This document shows, in pieces, positions 17,544 to 25,545 of a stretch of DNA of 64,000 nt. The stretch is taken from the NCBI RefSeq assembly GCF_004307995.1, contig NZ_SIRE01000020.1, positions 1 to 64,000 on the forward strand, read 5' to 3'. Both the position numbers and the translations under genes were made by a program. The number at the start of each line of letters is the position of its first letter. Positions within the stretch are counted from its first letter, which is position 1. This stretch comes from Paenibacillus thalictri. Lineage in GTDB: Bacteria > Bacillota > Bacilli > Paenibacillales > NBRC-103111. The notes under the pieces are model-generated. The model did no database searches. It worked only from the letters and a program-made list of their open reading frames with translations, and had not been told where the DNA came from.

Positions 17544-18374
17544 ATGGAGATCGGCATATTCTCCAAAACGTTTATCAGGCCAACATTAGGCGAGGTGCTT
17601 GATGCCGTACAAGCCAGCGGGCTGCGGCATATCCAGTTCAACCTGGCTTGTGCGGGGCTGCCTTCCATGCCGGAGCGGCTAGACCCTGCGACAACCGAAA
17701 GCATCGGCAAGCAGATGCAAAAACGGCGGCTGCAGATGACAGCCGTATCGGGTACGTTTAACATGATCCATCCCAATGCCGCGGTTCGCGCGGCGGGCAT
17801 GCGCAGTTTGGGCTTACTTGCGCAAGCGTGCGGGGAGATGGGCACCTCTATCATCACGTTATGTACCGGTACGCGAGATCCATCCGATATGTGGCGTTTC
17901 CACCCGGATAACAGTTCGCCGTCCGCTTGGAAAGACCTCGTTGCGTCGGTTAGGCAAGCCGTTGGCATTGCAGAAGAATATGGCGTCACAGTGGCTTTCG
18001 AGCCGGAAGCGGCCAACGTGGTGGATACCGCGGTCAAAGCCCGCAGATTGCTGGATGAGATCGATTCGCCGCGGCTGAAAGTCGTGATGGATGCTGCCAA
18101 TCTCATACCGTCGGGACAGCTTGATCGTGCCGCTGACATTTTGCAGGAGGCTTTCGAACTGCTCGGACAAGACATCGCGCTTGCCCATGCCAAAGATGTG
18201 TTGACGGATCAACCGCTGCGATTCGGTGCGGCGGGCCGCGGCAAGCTCGATTTTGCTTTGTACGCGGGGCTGCTGCGCAAAAGCGGCTATACGGGGCCGC
18301 TGATCATGCATGGCTTGGCTGAGGAGGAGATCGCGGCAAGCCGCGTTTTTTTGCAGCGTATTGTCATCAGTTAA
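17544..18374 (+). CDS. Sugar phosphate isomerase/epimerase-like TIM barrel
   Basis: 276 residues of the xylose-isomerase-like fold. Metal-ligand candidates lie in VAFEPEAANV (Glu), LKVVMDAANL (Asp), IALAHAKDV (His) and LIMHGLAEEE. The start ATG follows GGGAGAGTGGACGCACC. Together with the preceding oxidoreductase it likely forms an oxidise-then-rearrange or eliminate step for a sugar. It ends against a decayed SDR gene on the opposite strand. The exact reaction cannot be named from sequence. Confidence 0.85.
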   Translation: MEIGIFSKTFIRPTLGEVLDAVQASGLRHIQFNLACAGLPSMPERLDPATTESIGKQMQKRRLQMTAVSGTFNMIHPNAAVRAAGMRSLGLLAQACGEMGTSIITLCTGTRDPSDMWRFHPDNSSPSAWKDLVASVRQAVGIAEEYGVTVAFEPEAANVVDTAVKARRLLDEIDSPRLKVVMDAANLIPSGQLDRAADILQEAFELLGQDIALAHAKDVLTDQPLRFGAAGRGKLDFALYAGLLRKSGYTGPLIMHGLAEEEIAASRVFLQRIVIS

Positions 18375-18604
18375 CTCGTCGGCTTTGGCGATCGAATCGA
18401 CCATTCCGACCAACCCGCCAATCGACGAGATATTGATGATGGAGCCGCCATTCGTTTTTCTCATTGAGGAAAGGACCTGCCCTTTTCATTCAAATCCGTA
18501 AAAACTACTTTGGCTCCCTCACCAATCAGCTTCCGCACATGAGAGGCCCCTATACCCCTTGCGCCACCCGTAACGATAATTACCTTCCCTGCTACTCTTG
18601 CCAT
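18370..18604 (-). pseudogene. Remnant of a short-chain dehydrogenase (SDR)
   Basis: On the minus strand an ATG at 18604 opens VAGKVIIVTGGARGIGASHV, the NAD-binding start of classical SDRs, and continues through EGAKVVFTDLNE before a stop. In another frame overlapping that stop the text reads NGGSIINISSIGGLVGM, which in intact SDRs lies about 80 residues further on. The catalytic YxxxK part and C-terminus are absent. So an internal deletion and a 3' truncation have left two pieces of one gene, ending against the TIM-barrel gene. Non-functional as an SDR. Confidence 0.85.
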
Positions 18605-18938
18605 ACCGTTCATCCCCTAATAGTTAAGATGTATCTGTCCTCATTACATTACCCCCGTCACGCTTTCTATTCAACAAACACAATGATACCTAACTGTTGG
18701 AACTCCGACTGAATTAAAGTATGCGTTAAAAATGATGAACTCACTCCAACATATCGAGCCTCATTGTCGGGCTCTGTAATGGAATTTTAATAATCCACCA
18801 ATGGTTACATTCAGGATACCCTGTCACTTTATTGTGCCTACTTCATAAATAACATATAAAGATGCATAATTAACTTAAGAAATGATAGTAACTAAACATT
18901 ATTGAAATGAACATTGGATTACAAGGAGGATTCTAAAA
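18605..18938. other. AT-rich intergenic stretch before the pirin gene
   Basis: No gene is supported here. The stretch is clearly richer in A and T than the sugar cluster to its left. The pirin ribosome site ACAAGGAGGATT is at its right end; -10-like sequences are too frequent in this AT-rich DNA to pick one. Confidence 0.5.
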
Positions 18939-19778
18939 ATGTCCAGTCAAGCTGTTTTCAGTCGCAGCATCAAAACTGTCCGTACCCCCGAATTCCAACG
19001 GAATAGCGCCATTCATACAATGGCATGGGTAATTGAACCCGGGAATTGGGAGGAACATAGTCCGTTTTTGCTTATGGCTCACGATCATATGCGTAGTGGC
19101 GTATTCGGGATTCATCCCCACCGCGGTATTGAGACGGTCACTTTTTTAATAGATGGGCATCTTAATCATTATGACAGCAAACATGGAAAAGGCGTGCTTA
19201 ACCCTGGTGACGCGCAATGGATGACTGCAGGCAGAGGCGTTGAACATGTAGAAGACGCGGCAAAAGATGAAGAAGTCAATCTTCTTCAATTATGGGTTAA
19301 CATTCCTCGTGAATCGAAGATGTCCCCTTCCAGATACCAAGACTTGCGTAAAGATGAAATGCCCGTCCTGCATGAAAATGGGGCCGAAATCCGGATCTTC
19401 TCTGGTTCATATGGCAATAAAATTGCGGACACGAAAAATATAGCCCCGGTGACGATGTTGGAAGTGAATCTGGAGTCAGGAGCGGCGGTCTCGCCGCAAT
19501 TGCCAGGAAGCTACAACGGATTTCTGTATATTTTGGACGGGGAGGGGATCTTTGGTTCAAATGAGACAGCAGGAACCAAAGGGCAGTTATTATGGATGGG
19601 ATCTGCAGGAACTGCTGAGCAAAGCGCCATTCATATTCAAGCGAAAAGCAAATTGCGTGTCATGCTCTACGCGGGCGAACCGATTCGTGAGCCTGTTGTT
19701 GCCAGAGGTCCTTTTGTCATGAACACGGAGGAAGAAATCTTTCAAGCTTTTGACGATTATCGAAACGGAAGGTTTTAA
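18939..19778 (+). CDS. Pirin family protein
   Basis: 279-residue bicupin of the pirin family. The N-terminal cupin contains the metal motif HPHRGIETVTF and HYDSKHGKG, then MTAGRGVEHVE, which supplies the usual three His and one Glu. The C-terminal cupin is present (PVTMLEVNLESGAAV, GFLYILDGEG). Bacterial pirins act as quercetin dioxygenases or metabolic modulators; which applies here is not visible. The start follows CAAGGAGGATT. Base composition is more AT-rich than most neighbours, and it sits between two gene remnants, so it may have arrived with them. The stop TAATG overlaps the start of the MFS remnant. Confidence 0.92.
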   Translation: MSSQAVFSRSIKTVRTPEFQRNSAIHTMAWVIEPGNWEEHSPFLLMAHDHMRSGVFGIHPHRGIETVTFLIDGHLNHYDSKHGKGVLNPGDAQWMTAGRGVEHVEDAAKDEEVNLLQLWVNIPRESKMSPSRYQDLRKDEMPVLHENGAEIRIFSGSYGNKIADTKNIAPVTMLEVNLESGAAVSPQLPGSYNGFLYILDGEGIFGSNETAGTKGQLLWMGSAGTAEQSAIHIQAKSKLRVMLYAGEPIREPVVARGPFVMNTEEEIFQAFDDYRNGRF

Positions 19779-20025
19779 TGCGTCCCGCGATAAACTCCAT
19801 TGCTCCCTTGCTTGAGAATATAAGAGACAACCTGGGAATGAATGCCTCTGTTGTGAGCTGGGTTTATTAAGCGCCACTTTCCTAAGCATGTACCTTTGAT
19901 GATTGCGGTATACACGGTTGCGCTAACTTTAGGAGCCGCACTAAGTTCAGGACTCGTAAGACCGCTGCAGAACGGGTTTAATTCGTGGCAAGGCGCGTTA
20001 GGGATCTGGGCGTCTAAAATCAAAC
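19778..20025 (+). pseudogene. Remnant of an MFS transporter (CynX/NimT-like)
   Basis: Starting at the ATG that overlaps the pirin stop, the frame reads RPAINSIAPLLENIRDNLGM then SVVSW, the usual beginning of CynX-like transporters, and stops after about 30 codons. Two bases later another frame reads FIKRHFPKHVPLMIAVYT followed by a Gly/Ala-rich helix and NSWQGALGIWA, which belong to a later helix pair of the same family. The N-terminal helices between them and about the last half are missing. It was probably co-transcribed with the pirin gene before decay. Confidence 0.75.
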
Positions 20026-20026
20026 G

Positions 20027-20076
20027 AAGAAGCCTCCAAAAACCACTATACGAGTGGGGCTGGAAGCTTCTTTTTC
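20027..20076 (+). terminator. Rho-independent terminator
   Basis: Arms AAGAAGCCTCCA and TGGAAGCTTCTT (one mismatch) precede TTTTTC. It would end the pirin transcript, and may also serve the oppositely oriented ABM gene. Confidence 0.7.
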
Positions 20077-20098
20077 TTAGGTTCAGGTCGTTCATAAT

Positions 20099-20413
20099 TC
20101 ACGCTGGGTCAAGCGGCAAAGCAGAGTACGGGTGAACCGGGATGCGCATTGGCGGCTCGGCGAGGAGATCGATGATTTCGTCACGGAGTTCATCGGCAAG
20201 GGCGCTATTTTCGTAGCCTTCCTTTGCTTCGATGGACCGGAACACCTCAACGTTCCAGAGCACATCGGGGTCGTCGTCCTCGCGAAGGATGATGAACCGG
20301 TCGGACGCGCCGGACTTTTCCATGCCGATGGTAGCCAGTTCGAACAGCTTGTCGCCGTTTCCGGGCTTGGCGCGCATCTTGATGATGTACGCGGGTTGGT
20401 TTTGAAGTGTCAT
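20099..20413 (-). CDS. Antibiotic biosynthesis monooxygenase (ABM) domain protein, YgiN-like
   Basis: 104-residue ferredoxin-like ABM protein, a family of cofactor-free quinol monooxygenases and related small enzymes. The characteristic opening AYIIKMRAKPGNGDKLFELA and the strand WNVEVFRSIEAKEGYENS are clear. The start ATG at 20413 follows AAAGGAGAAAAAC; a longer frame upstream is not needed. The C-terminus ends with a proline-rich RIPVHPYSALPLD. Three near-identical 15-bp sites 110-190 bases upstream suggest control by a TetR- or MarR-like repressor. The repressor gene is not in the window. Confidence 0.85.
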   Translation of the reverse strand: MTLQNQPAYIIKMRAKPGNGDKLFELATIGMEKSGASDRFIILREDDDPDVLWNVEVFRSIEAKEGYENSALADELRDEIIDLLAEPPMRIPVHPYSALPLDPA

Positions 20414-20520
20414 GTTTTTCTCCTTTCCAATTTTCCTTAAACCATGAGAAATTAGCATTCGCATGATGATATCGGTATATGCATGCGGGTCACTGCTTTC
20501 TTCATTAGTTTCATCTCAAT

Positions 20521-20605
20521 CTAACATTGTTAGATGGCGCCTTACAGTATTAGATGATATCATGCGGCTACAGACTTGTAAAGTGAAAATCTTACACTGT
20601 TAGAT
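20521..20605 (-). promoter_or_regulatory. Three 15-bp operator-like repeats upstream of the ABM gene
   Basis: CTAACATTGTTAGAT (20521-20535), CTTACAGTATTAGAT (20541-20555) and CTTACACTGTTAGAT (20591-20605) share a common pattern; the first is nearly palindromic. Spacing is 20 and 50 bases between starts. The arrangement fits cooperative binding by a dimeric regulator at the ABM promoter. The rest of the gap (20414-20704) shows no supported gene. Confidence 0.55.
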
Positions 20606-20704
20606 AAAAGGTGGATAACGACGCAAAAGCAGTAGCCTTCGATTTCGAAGCAGAAGATTTGGGGAACCTCATGGGTGCTTCTGGAAGAGGAGGGCATCGA
20701 CGAA

Positions 20705-20965
20705 TTAATAGTTATATATGCCAGATTCTAATTTTTTTGTTAACGGTGAATGGGTGATAGCCATCCTTTCGAAATAAAACGCCTTGTCACCTTTAAACAA
20801 TGCTCGTTGAGTCTTGCTATCCATTTTCTTATAAATTGAATTTTTTTCGAGACTGCTAATTGCTACTGATCGACTCATAATAGAAAGTTGCCAACTTTCA
20901 TCATCCTCACTGAACCCAAAACTATCCAAAATTTTTTGTTCATTCTTACTCGTATGAATAATCAT
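20705..20965 (-). CDS. Unrecognised AT-rich ORF, probably the 3' part of a broken gene
   Basis: 86 residues with no family I recognise. It is charged and probably cytoplasmic. It lies in the same frame as the upstream ORF ending at 21011; the codons between them (reading RPKISDEELRFRIDL) are open, so only one TAA codon separates the two. A GAGGAG lies 21 bases before the ATG, too far for a good ribosome site. I favour one ancestral gene interrupted by an in-frame stop, but two coupled genes are possible. Confidence 0.45.
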   Translation of the reverse strand: MIIHTSKNEQKILDSFGFSEDDESWQLSIMSRSVAISSLEKNSIYKKMDSKTQRALFKGDKAFYFERMAITHSPLTKKLESGIYNY

Positions 20966-21010
20966 TAAATCAATTCTAAAGCGTAACTCCTCGTCAGAAA
21001 TTTTGGGTCT

Positions 21011-21382
21011 TTAATCTCTCTCAAGCATCATACTTAATACTTTCCTATTACCACCATCGTCAGGTTCAGCCTTATCCCATGCAGAGCCAAATAATGATTG
21101 TGATTTAATAAGGAAATCTAATTCCAACCACCTTTCTTGGACAACAAGTTGAAAAATGTATGCCAATCTGTTGTGGACAAATTTATTTAATGTCATCATG
21201 TCGCTTTCAGATAGCTGGCCATTTGCATGCATATCTTCAATTGGGCCATTTCTAAATACGAAATGAACGACAGCTTTTGATATCATGTCAATATTCTCAC
21301 TGACCATCAATCGTTCTTTAGTATCCAAATTAAATTTTAAGCTTTCCTCAGTTCTTCCTAACAAAAGATCATCAAGAACCAT
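21011..21382 (-). CDS. Unrecognised AT-rich ORF, probably the middle of a broken gene
   Basis: 123 residues, no recognised domain. It has an alternating helical pattern without membrane segments. The ATG has no clear ribosome site and lies inside the end of a 36-codon ORF in another frame that does have one (AAAGGGG). Together with the ORF after its stop, the arrangement reads as a single protein of roughly 250 residues hit by a frameshift near 21375 and a stop at 21011. AT-rich composition unlike the surrounding metabolic genes suggests acquisition. Confidence 0.5.
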   Translation of the reverse strand: MVLDDLLLGRTEESLKFNLDTKERLMVSENIDMISKAVVHFVFRNGPIEDMHANGQLSESDMMTLNKFVHNRLAYIFQLVVQERWLELDFLIKSQSLFGSAWDKAEPDDGGNRKVLSMMLERD

Positions 21383-21468
21383 GTTCTTAATTCATCTTTA
21401 GTCAGTTTATCGAAATCAATAAATTGTCCACTATCTTTCATCTGCTTATAAAGCTCAAATAATCCCAT
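21358..21468 (-). CDS. Small ORF, probable 5' end of the broken AT-rich gene
   Basis: 36 codons starting at 21468, 8 bases after AAAGGGG, beginning MGLFELYKQMKDSGQF. It overlaps the next ORF by 25 bases in a different frame. Its good ribosome site suggests it is the true start of the locus, either as a leader coupled to the next ORF or as the N-terminus cut off by a frameshift. Confidence 0.45.
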   Translation of the reverse strand: MGLFELYKQMKDSGQFIDFDKLTKDELRTWFLMIFC

Positions 21469-21705
21469 ATAGTAATCCCCTTTAACTTTTCATTGACTTC
21501 GCCTGCCATATAACGTCTCTAAGCTTATTATTTTCTTATGTTAGGAATAAGCCCCTTGAAGATGCTCCCGCCGCGCCTTGGTCTGAGCTATGACGAACAT
21601 ACGCGGGGAGCATGTAGCGTTACGAACTGATACGTGTAACCACCTCACAAACGGGAAGCCCGGGACAATATTCGCCCGCTATACATTTCGTGACCCATTA
21701 TGGAT

Positions 21706-21711
21706 TATAAT
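21706..21711 (+). promoter_or_regulatory. -10 box upstream of the alcohol dehydrogenase gene
   Basis: A perfect TATAAT lies 41 bases before the start. The -35 region (TACATT, 18-base spacing) is weak. A GC-rich imperfect hairpin at about 21560-21611 lies further upstream. Confidence 0.45.
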
Positions 21712-21751
21712 ACCATTGTAACCTAAACGATCCGATATGGAGGGAAGCGGA

Positions 21752-22915
21752 ATGAATACATTTATGTTTTATAACCCGACGCGGCTGTTTTTCGGAAAAG
21801 GGACGTTGGAGCAGCTTTCTGCGCAAATTCCGCAGTACGGCAAAAATGTGCTGCTGGTTTACGGCGGCGGCAGCATTAAGAGAAACGGGGTTTACGACAA
21901 GACGATCGATCTGCTGAAAAGCATCGATGCCAAAGTGGTCGAGCTTGGCGGCGTTGAGCCGAATCCGCGTCTGACTACCGTCCATAAAGGGATCGAGTTA
22001 TGCAGAAGCGAAAACATCGACTTCATCCTTGCCGTAGGGGGCGGCAGCGTCATTGATTGCGTTAAAGCCATTGCGATCGGCGCGAAGTTTGACGGGGAAG
22101 TATGGGATATTATTACCCGCAAGGCGACCGGTACGGATGCACTGCCTTTCGGGACGGTGCTGACGCTTGCGGCGACCGGATCGGAGATGAACTCGGGTTC
22201 GGTCATTACCAATTGGGAAACAAAGGAGAAATACGGTTGGGGCAGTCCGCTTACGTTCCCGCGGTTCTCTATTCTGGATCCCGAATTTACATATACGGTC
22301 CCGAAGGATCAGACGATATACGGCATGGTGGACATCATGTCTCACGTATTGGAAACATATTTTAACCATACGGAAAACGCTCCTGTTCAGGACGGGTTCT
22401 GCGAAACGATTTTGCGCACCGTGATCGATACGGCGCCTAAGCTGCTGGACAACCTGGGCGATTTCCAACACCGCGAGACGATATTGTACAGCGGCACGAT
22501 GGCGCTGAACGGCGTGATCTCCATGGGCATCCGCGGCGACTGGGCGACGCACAACATCGAACATGCGGTGAGCGCCGTCTACGATATCCCGCACGGCGGG
22601 GGACTGGCGATCCTGTTCCCGAATTGGATGGAGCATGTGCTGGATAGCGGGGTTGGTCGCTTTAAGCAGTTTGCGGTCCATGTTTTCGGCATCGATCCCG
22701 CCGGCCGGTCCGACCGGGAGACTGCTTTGGCCGGCATCGCGGCGCTGCGTGCCTTCTGGTCCAGCATCGGAGCGCCAAGCCGCTTGGCTGATTACGGCAT
22801 CGGCGAAGACAAGCTGGAGCTGATGGCGGACAAAGCGATGGTGTACGGCCCGTTCGGCAACTTCCAAAAGCTGAACCACGAAGACGTGCTGGCGATTTAC
22901 CGCAGATCGCTGTAG
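21752..22915 (+). CDS. Iron-containing alcohol dehydrogenase (BdhA/YugJ-like)
   Basis: 387-residue group III alcohol dehydrogenase, the butanol-dehydrogenase subgroup that reduces aldehydes with NAD(P)H. The NAD-binding region shows [14 protein letters not shown] and [15 protein letters not shown]. Metal ligands are in [11 protein letters not shown] (Asp, His) and in [25 protein letters not shown] (His pair). Length is normal. The ATG after TATGGAGGGAAGCGG was chosen over an in-frame GTG five codons earlier. It is a single-gene unit with its own promoter and terminator. Confidence 0.92.
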   Translation: MNTFMFYNPTRLFFGKGTLEQLSAQIPQYGKNVLLVYGGGSIKRNGVYDKTIDLLKSIDAKVVELGGVEPNPRLTTVHKGIELCRSENIDFILAVGGGSVIDCVKAIAIGAKFDGEVWDIITRKATGTDALPFGTVLTLAATGSEMNSGSVITNWETKEKYGWGSPLTFPRFSILDPEFTYTVPKDQTIYGMVDIMSHVLETYFNHTENAPVQDGFCETILRTVIDTAPKLLDNLGDFQHRETILYSGTMALNGVISMGIRGDWATHNIEHAVSAVYDIPHGGGLAILFPNWMEHVLDSGVGRFKQFAVHVFGIDPAGRSDRETALAGIAALRAFWSSIGAPSRLADYGIGEDKLELMADKAMVYGPFGNFQKLNHEDVLAIYRRSL

Positions 22916-22927
22916 GAGACTGCGCGC

Positions 22928-22954
22928 GGCCGCCGCGGTGTGCGGCGGCCTTTT
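22928..22954 (+). terminator. Rho-independent terminator
   Basis: Perfect 9-bp GC stem (GGCCGCCGC / GCGGCGGCC), five-base loop, then TTTT. It lies between convergent genes and may work both ways. Confidence 0.85.
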
Positions 22955-22966
22955 GCTGCGAAAAAA

Positions 22967-25069
22967 CTACTGTTTTTTCGCGGCATAAGAACTAAACAAG
23001 CTTTTGATTTTCGGCGAAATATAATGGCTGCCGCGGCGATCCTGCACCTGCTCGACGACGATGGCGGTGAGCAACCGGGGCTGCTCGGTATCGAAGGCGA
23101 CAAACCAGCCGTTTTCCTGGCCGGCCTCGTCTTTTTTTGTTTTCAGCTCCGCAGTTCCGGTTTTGCCTGCCAACCGGAGTCCCTTCACTTGGGCATCATG
23201 CCCCGTTCCGGCGGGGTTATCGATGACCTCCACCATTTTATCGGTGACCGTTTTTGCCACCTCGGGACTAATGAGTCCGCTTTTCCACGGAACCGCCTTC
23301 TCATCATTGTTCAGCAGCAGCTTCGGCTTAATCATCGTTCCGCCATTGGCAAACACCGTATAGGTTGCGGCTACATGCAGCGGAGTCATCAGCACTTCCC
23401 CTTGCCCGTAACCCGAGTCGGCGAGCTGCACTTCGTTTTTCATTTTTCCGTTGTTGGACAAGGTGGACGTATCCAAGGCGACGGGCAAGTTCCATTTCTC
23501 GCCGAACCCGAATTTGCTAGCCTCCTCGACAAACTTCTGTGCCCCTAATTCCAGCGCCGTCTGTGCAAAATAAATGTTGTCCGAATACATCAGCGCGGTG
23601 GCAAGATTAACTGCGCTTTGCGACTCAGACACCCTTGTGACGTAATAGTTGCCCCATGACGTATCTTTCTTCCACTGTTTGCCGACAATGCTTCGCTCCG
23701 CATCCGGGTCCAGCGTATGATTTTGCAGCGCGATCGCCGCGGTCAGCGGCTTGAAGGCCGAACCAGGCGTGTAGGCGCGGGCGAACCGGTTCAGCAGCGG
23801 CTTGGCCGGATTGTCGCTCCACTGTTTCCACTGCTCGGACGAGACTCCGCTGATGAACAGATTCGGGTTATACGCCGGCACGCTGACCATCGCAAGCACC
23901 TCGCCTGTGAGCGGGTGGAGGGCGACGCCCGCGCCCGTATCTTTCTCCAGCTGCCGGTACATATCCAGCTGCAGCTCGGCATCGATGGTTAACTGGACGT
24001 TTTCGCCGTTCGCAGGCTCGCGTCGCACAAGCGTTGCTTTTTCTTTGCCGTCCGCATCCGTAATAAAAATACGTCCGCCGGGTTTTCCGCGCAATGTGGA
24101 TTCAAAAGCAAGCTCCAATCCCGATTTGCCGATCCAATCGTCGGTTTGGTACCCTTTGTCCTTATATTTTGCCAGCTCTTCCGCACTAATCTTGCCTATG
24201 TACCCGACCAGATGGGCGGCCGCTTCTTCCAGCGGATAAGAACGCACCTTTTTCTTGCGGTAATCCGCCCCGGGGACCGACACAATCGGCTCCAGCCGTT
24301 GATCGTCTGCGGAAATAATCGTAACCGGCACAAAATATTCCGGCTTGACCCAAGTCGCCTTCAGCTTCGCCTGGATATCTTTGGCATTCATTTTGAGCAG
24401 GTCGGCCAACTTCTGAATCGCATCGTCCGGTTGTGCGGGGAGCTGCTTCGGAACGATTCCGATTTCCAGCTTTACTTCGTTAATGGCAAGCCCCAGCCCC
24501 TGCCGGTCCACGATTTCTCCGCGAAGCGGGGGTGTCTCTTCGACGCGCACCTTATCTTTGTCCGTAAGCTTGGGGTGGATGTAACCGGAGTCCCAGCGCA
24601 CTTTCCAGCTTGAGGTTTTGCCGTCCGTTTTTTTCTCTTTGACCAGCCGGGCGGTTTGATCGTAAGCAATCGGTCCGGCAAACGTGCTCATATCGACGTG
24701 AAACTGATACAAGGCCGTACCGGCATCCTGATCTTGCGTTTTTTTGCCGCTTGAGGTTTTGGCTCCTTGCGCGGACTTTGCATCCTGAGCCGGTTCAACA
24801 GGCTGCCATTGAATAGACAAGCCGCTCATGCCGATGCCATCGTAAATGCTTTTATAACGTGCGGTAAAAGTATCCGCGGTGTATTGCTGCTTCATATCGG
24901 CGGAAATCAGATCGTACATGGAACCATACTGCGCTTGCCGCCACGCCTCTACAAACGCCCTCATCGTATCTTCGGGCAATGGCTCGGCTTCTTTGCAGCC
25001 TAACGTGACCGCCATGAGGAACAATACAACCAAACAGCCGGCAAGCGGCTTCATCCACCTTGTTGTCAT
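22967..25069 (-). CDS. Class B penicillin-binding protein, MecA/PbpC type
   Basis: 700-residue peptidoglycan transpeptidase held outside the membrane as a lipoprotein (lipobox VTLGC) or by its signal anchor. After the signal comes a MecA_N (NTF2-like) domain of about 110 residues, then a PBP dimerisation domain (RGEIVDRQGLGLA, KSGLELAFESTLRGKPGG) and the transpeptidase domain. Active-site motifs: SAFK with Ser437, SDN in MYSDNIYFAQ, and KTG in LAGKTGTAEL. This matches B. subtilis PbpC and staphylococcal PBP2a; such proteins are often poorly acylated by beta-lactams, but that cannot be read here. The ATG at 25069 lies 12 bases after GGGAGGA; a GTG at 25180 is the alternative. Confidence 0.9.
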   Translation of the reverse strand: MTTRWMKPLAGCLVVLFLMAVTLGCKEAEPLPEDTMRAFVEAWRQAQYGSMYDLISADMKQQYTADTFTARYKSIYDGIGMSGLSIQWQPVEPAQDAKSAQGAKTSSGKKTQDQDAGTALYQFHVDMSTFAGPIAYDQTARLVKEKKTDGKTSSWKVRWDSGYIHPKLTDKDKVRVEETPPLRGEIVDRQGLGLAINEVKLEIGIVPKQLPAQPDDAIQKLADLLKMNAKDIQAKLKATWVKPEYFVPVTIISADDQRLEPIVSVPGADYRKKKVRSYPLEEAAAHLVGYIGKISAEELAKYKDKGYQTDDWIGKSGLELAFESTLRGKPGGRIFITDADGKEKATLVRREPANGENVQLTIDAELQLDMYRQLEKDTGAGVALHPLTGEVLAMVSVPAYNPNLFISGVSSEQWKQWSDNPAKPLLNRFARAYTPGSAFKPLTAAIALQNHTLDPDAERSIVGKQWKKDTSWGNYYVTRVSESQSAVNLATALMYSDNIYFAQTALELGAQKFVEEASKFGFGEKWNLPVALDTSTLSNNGKMKNEVQLADSGYGQGEVLMTPLHVAATYTVFANGGTMIKPKLLLNNDEKAVPWKSGLISPEVAKTVTDKMVEVIDNPAGTGHDAQVKGLRLAGKTGTAELKTKKDEAGQENGWFVAFDTEQPRLLTAIVVEQVQDRRGSHYISPKIKSLFSSYAAKKQ

Positions 25070-25384
25070 CGCTTTAACCAGTCCTCCCAATTTCACTTGT
25101 AAAATTGTACATGAACAGCGGGTTAAAGTTGAATGGCCGCCGGCTGATATTCCGCTGATAAAGCTATGATGGGATGCCACCCCGTATTCTTAAATTTCAG
25201 GATTTCGCAGCAGTGCCTCATCCTGCAATCGCGTCAGGATGTGCGCCATCGTTTCTCCGAATTGTACGGCAAGCAGTTGGGCGCCCGCCGATGTTCCTCT
25301 TACCTATATCATACATAAATTCCATTTACAGTGACTAGGTGTGAATTTAATATAATTGACCGTTGTAAGCAGCCCGAAAAACTG

Positions 25385-25413
25385 TTGACGCGAAAGCGCT
25401 GGGTACATATAAT
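25385..25413 (+). promoter_or_regulatory. Promoter of the sialidase/fucI operon, with a cre-like spacer
   Basis: TTGACG (25385-25390) and TATAAT (25408-25413) are exactly 17 bases apart. The spacer contains CGAAAGCGCTGGG, which resembles a CcpA cre site, fitting catabolite repression of a sugar operon. The remaining gap from 25070 holds nothing firmly supported. Confidence 0.7.
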
Positions 25414-25416
25414 TAA

Positions 25417-25443
25417 AACGTATTAGCAAAAACGTATTAGCAA
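25417..25443 (+). promoter_or_regulatory. 14-bp direct repeat at the transcription start
   Basis: AACGTATTAGCAAA is followed at once by AACGTATTAGCAAC. The pair begins just after the -10 box, so a regulator bound here would cover the start site. Direct repeats one and a third helical turns apart suit AraC- or winged-helix-type proteins. Confidence 0.5.
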
Positions 25444-25545
25444 CACCGCAGTAAAGCTTTAAGCAGTAGGTTCCATTGACTTTTTTCAGCTCGAGTATCT
25501 CATGTGAGAGGTTCGCCAAACAAGATGCGGGAGGCATTTACGACG

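Noticed and set aside
20608-20704. 47-codon plus-strand frame starting GTG after AAAAGG
   Set aside because: No recognisable family, and it runs into the 3' end of the opposite gene; chance is more likely.
25190-25305. Possible gene remnant on the minus strand (reads SAGAQLLAVQFGETMAHILT, then a stop at 25190)
   Set aside because: It reads protein-like and could be the end of a lost gene, but I cannot name a family and there is no start or ribosome site.
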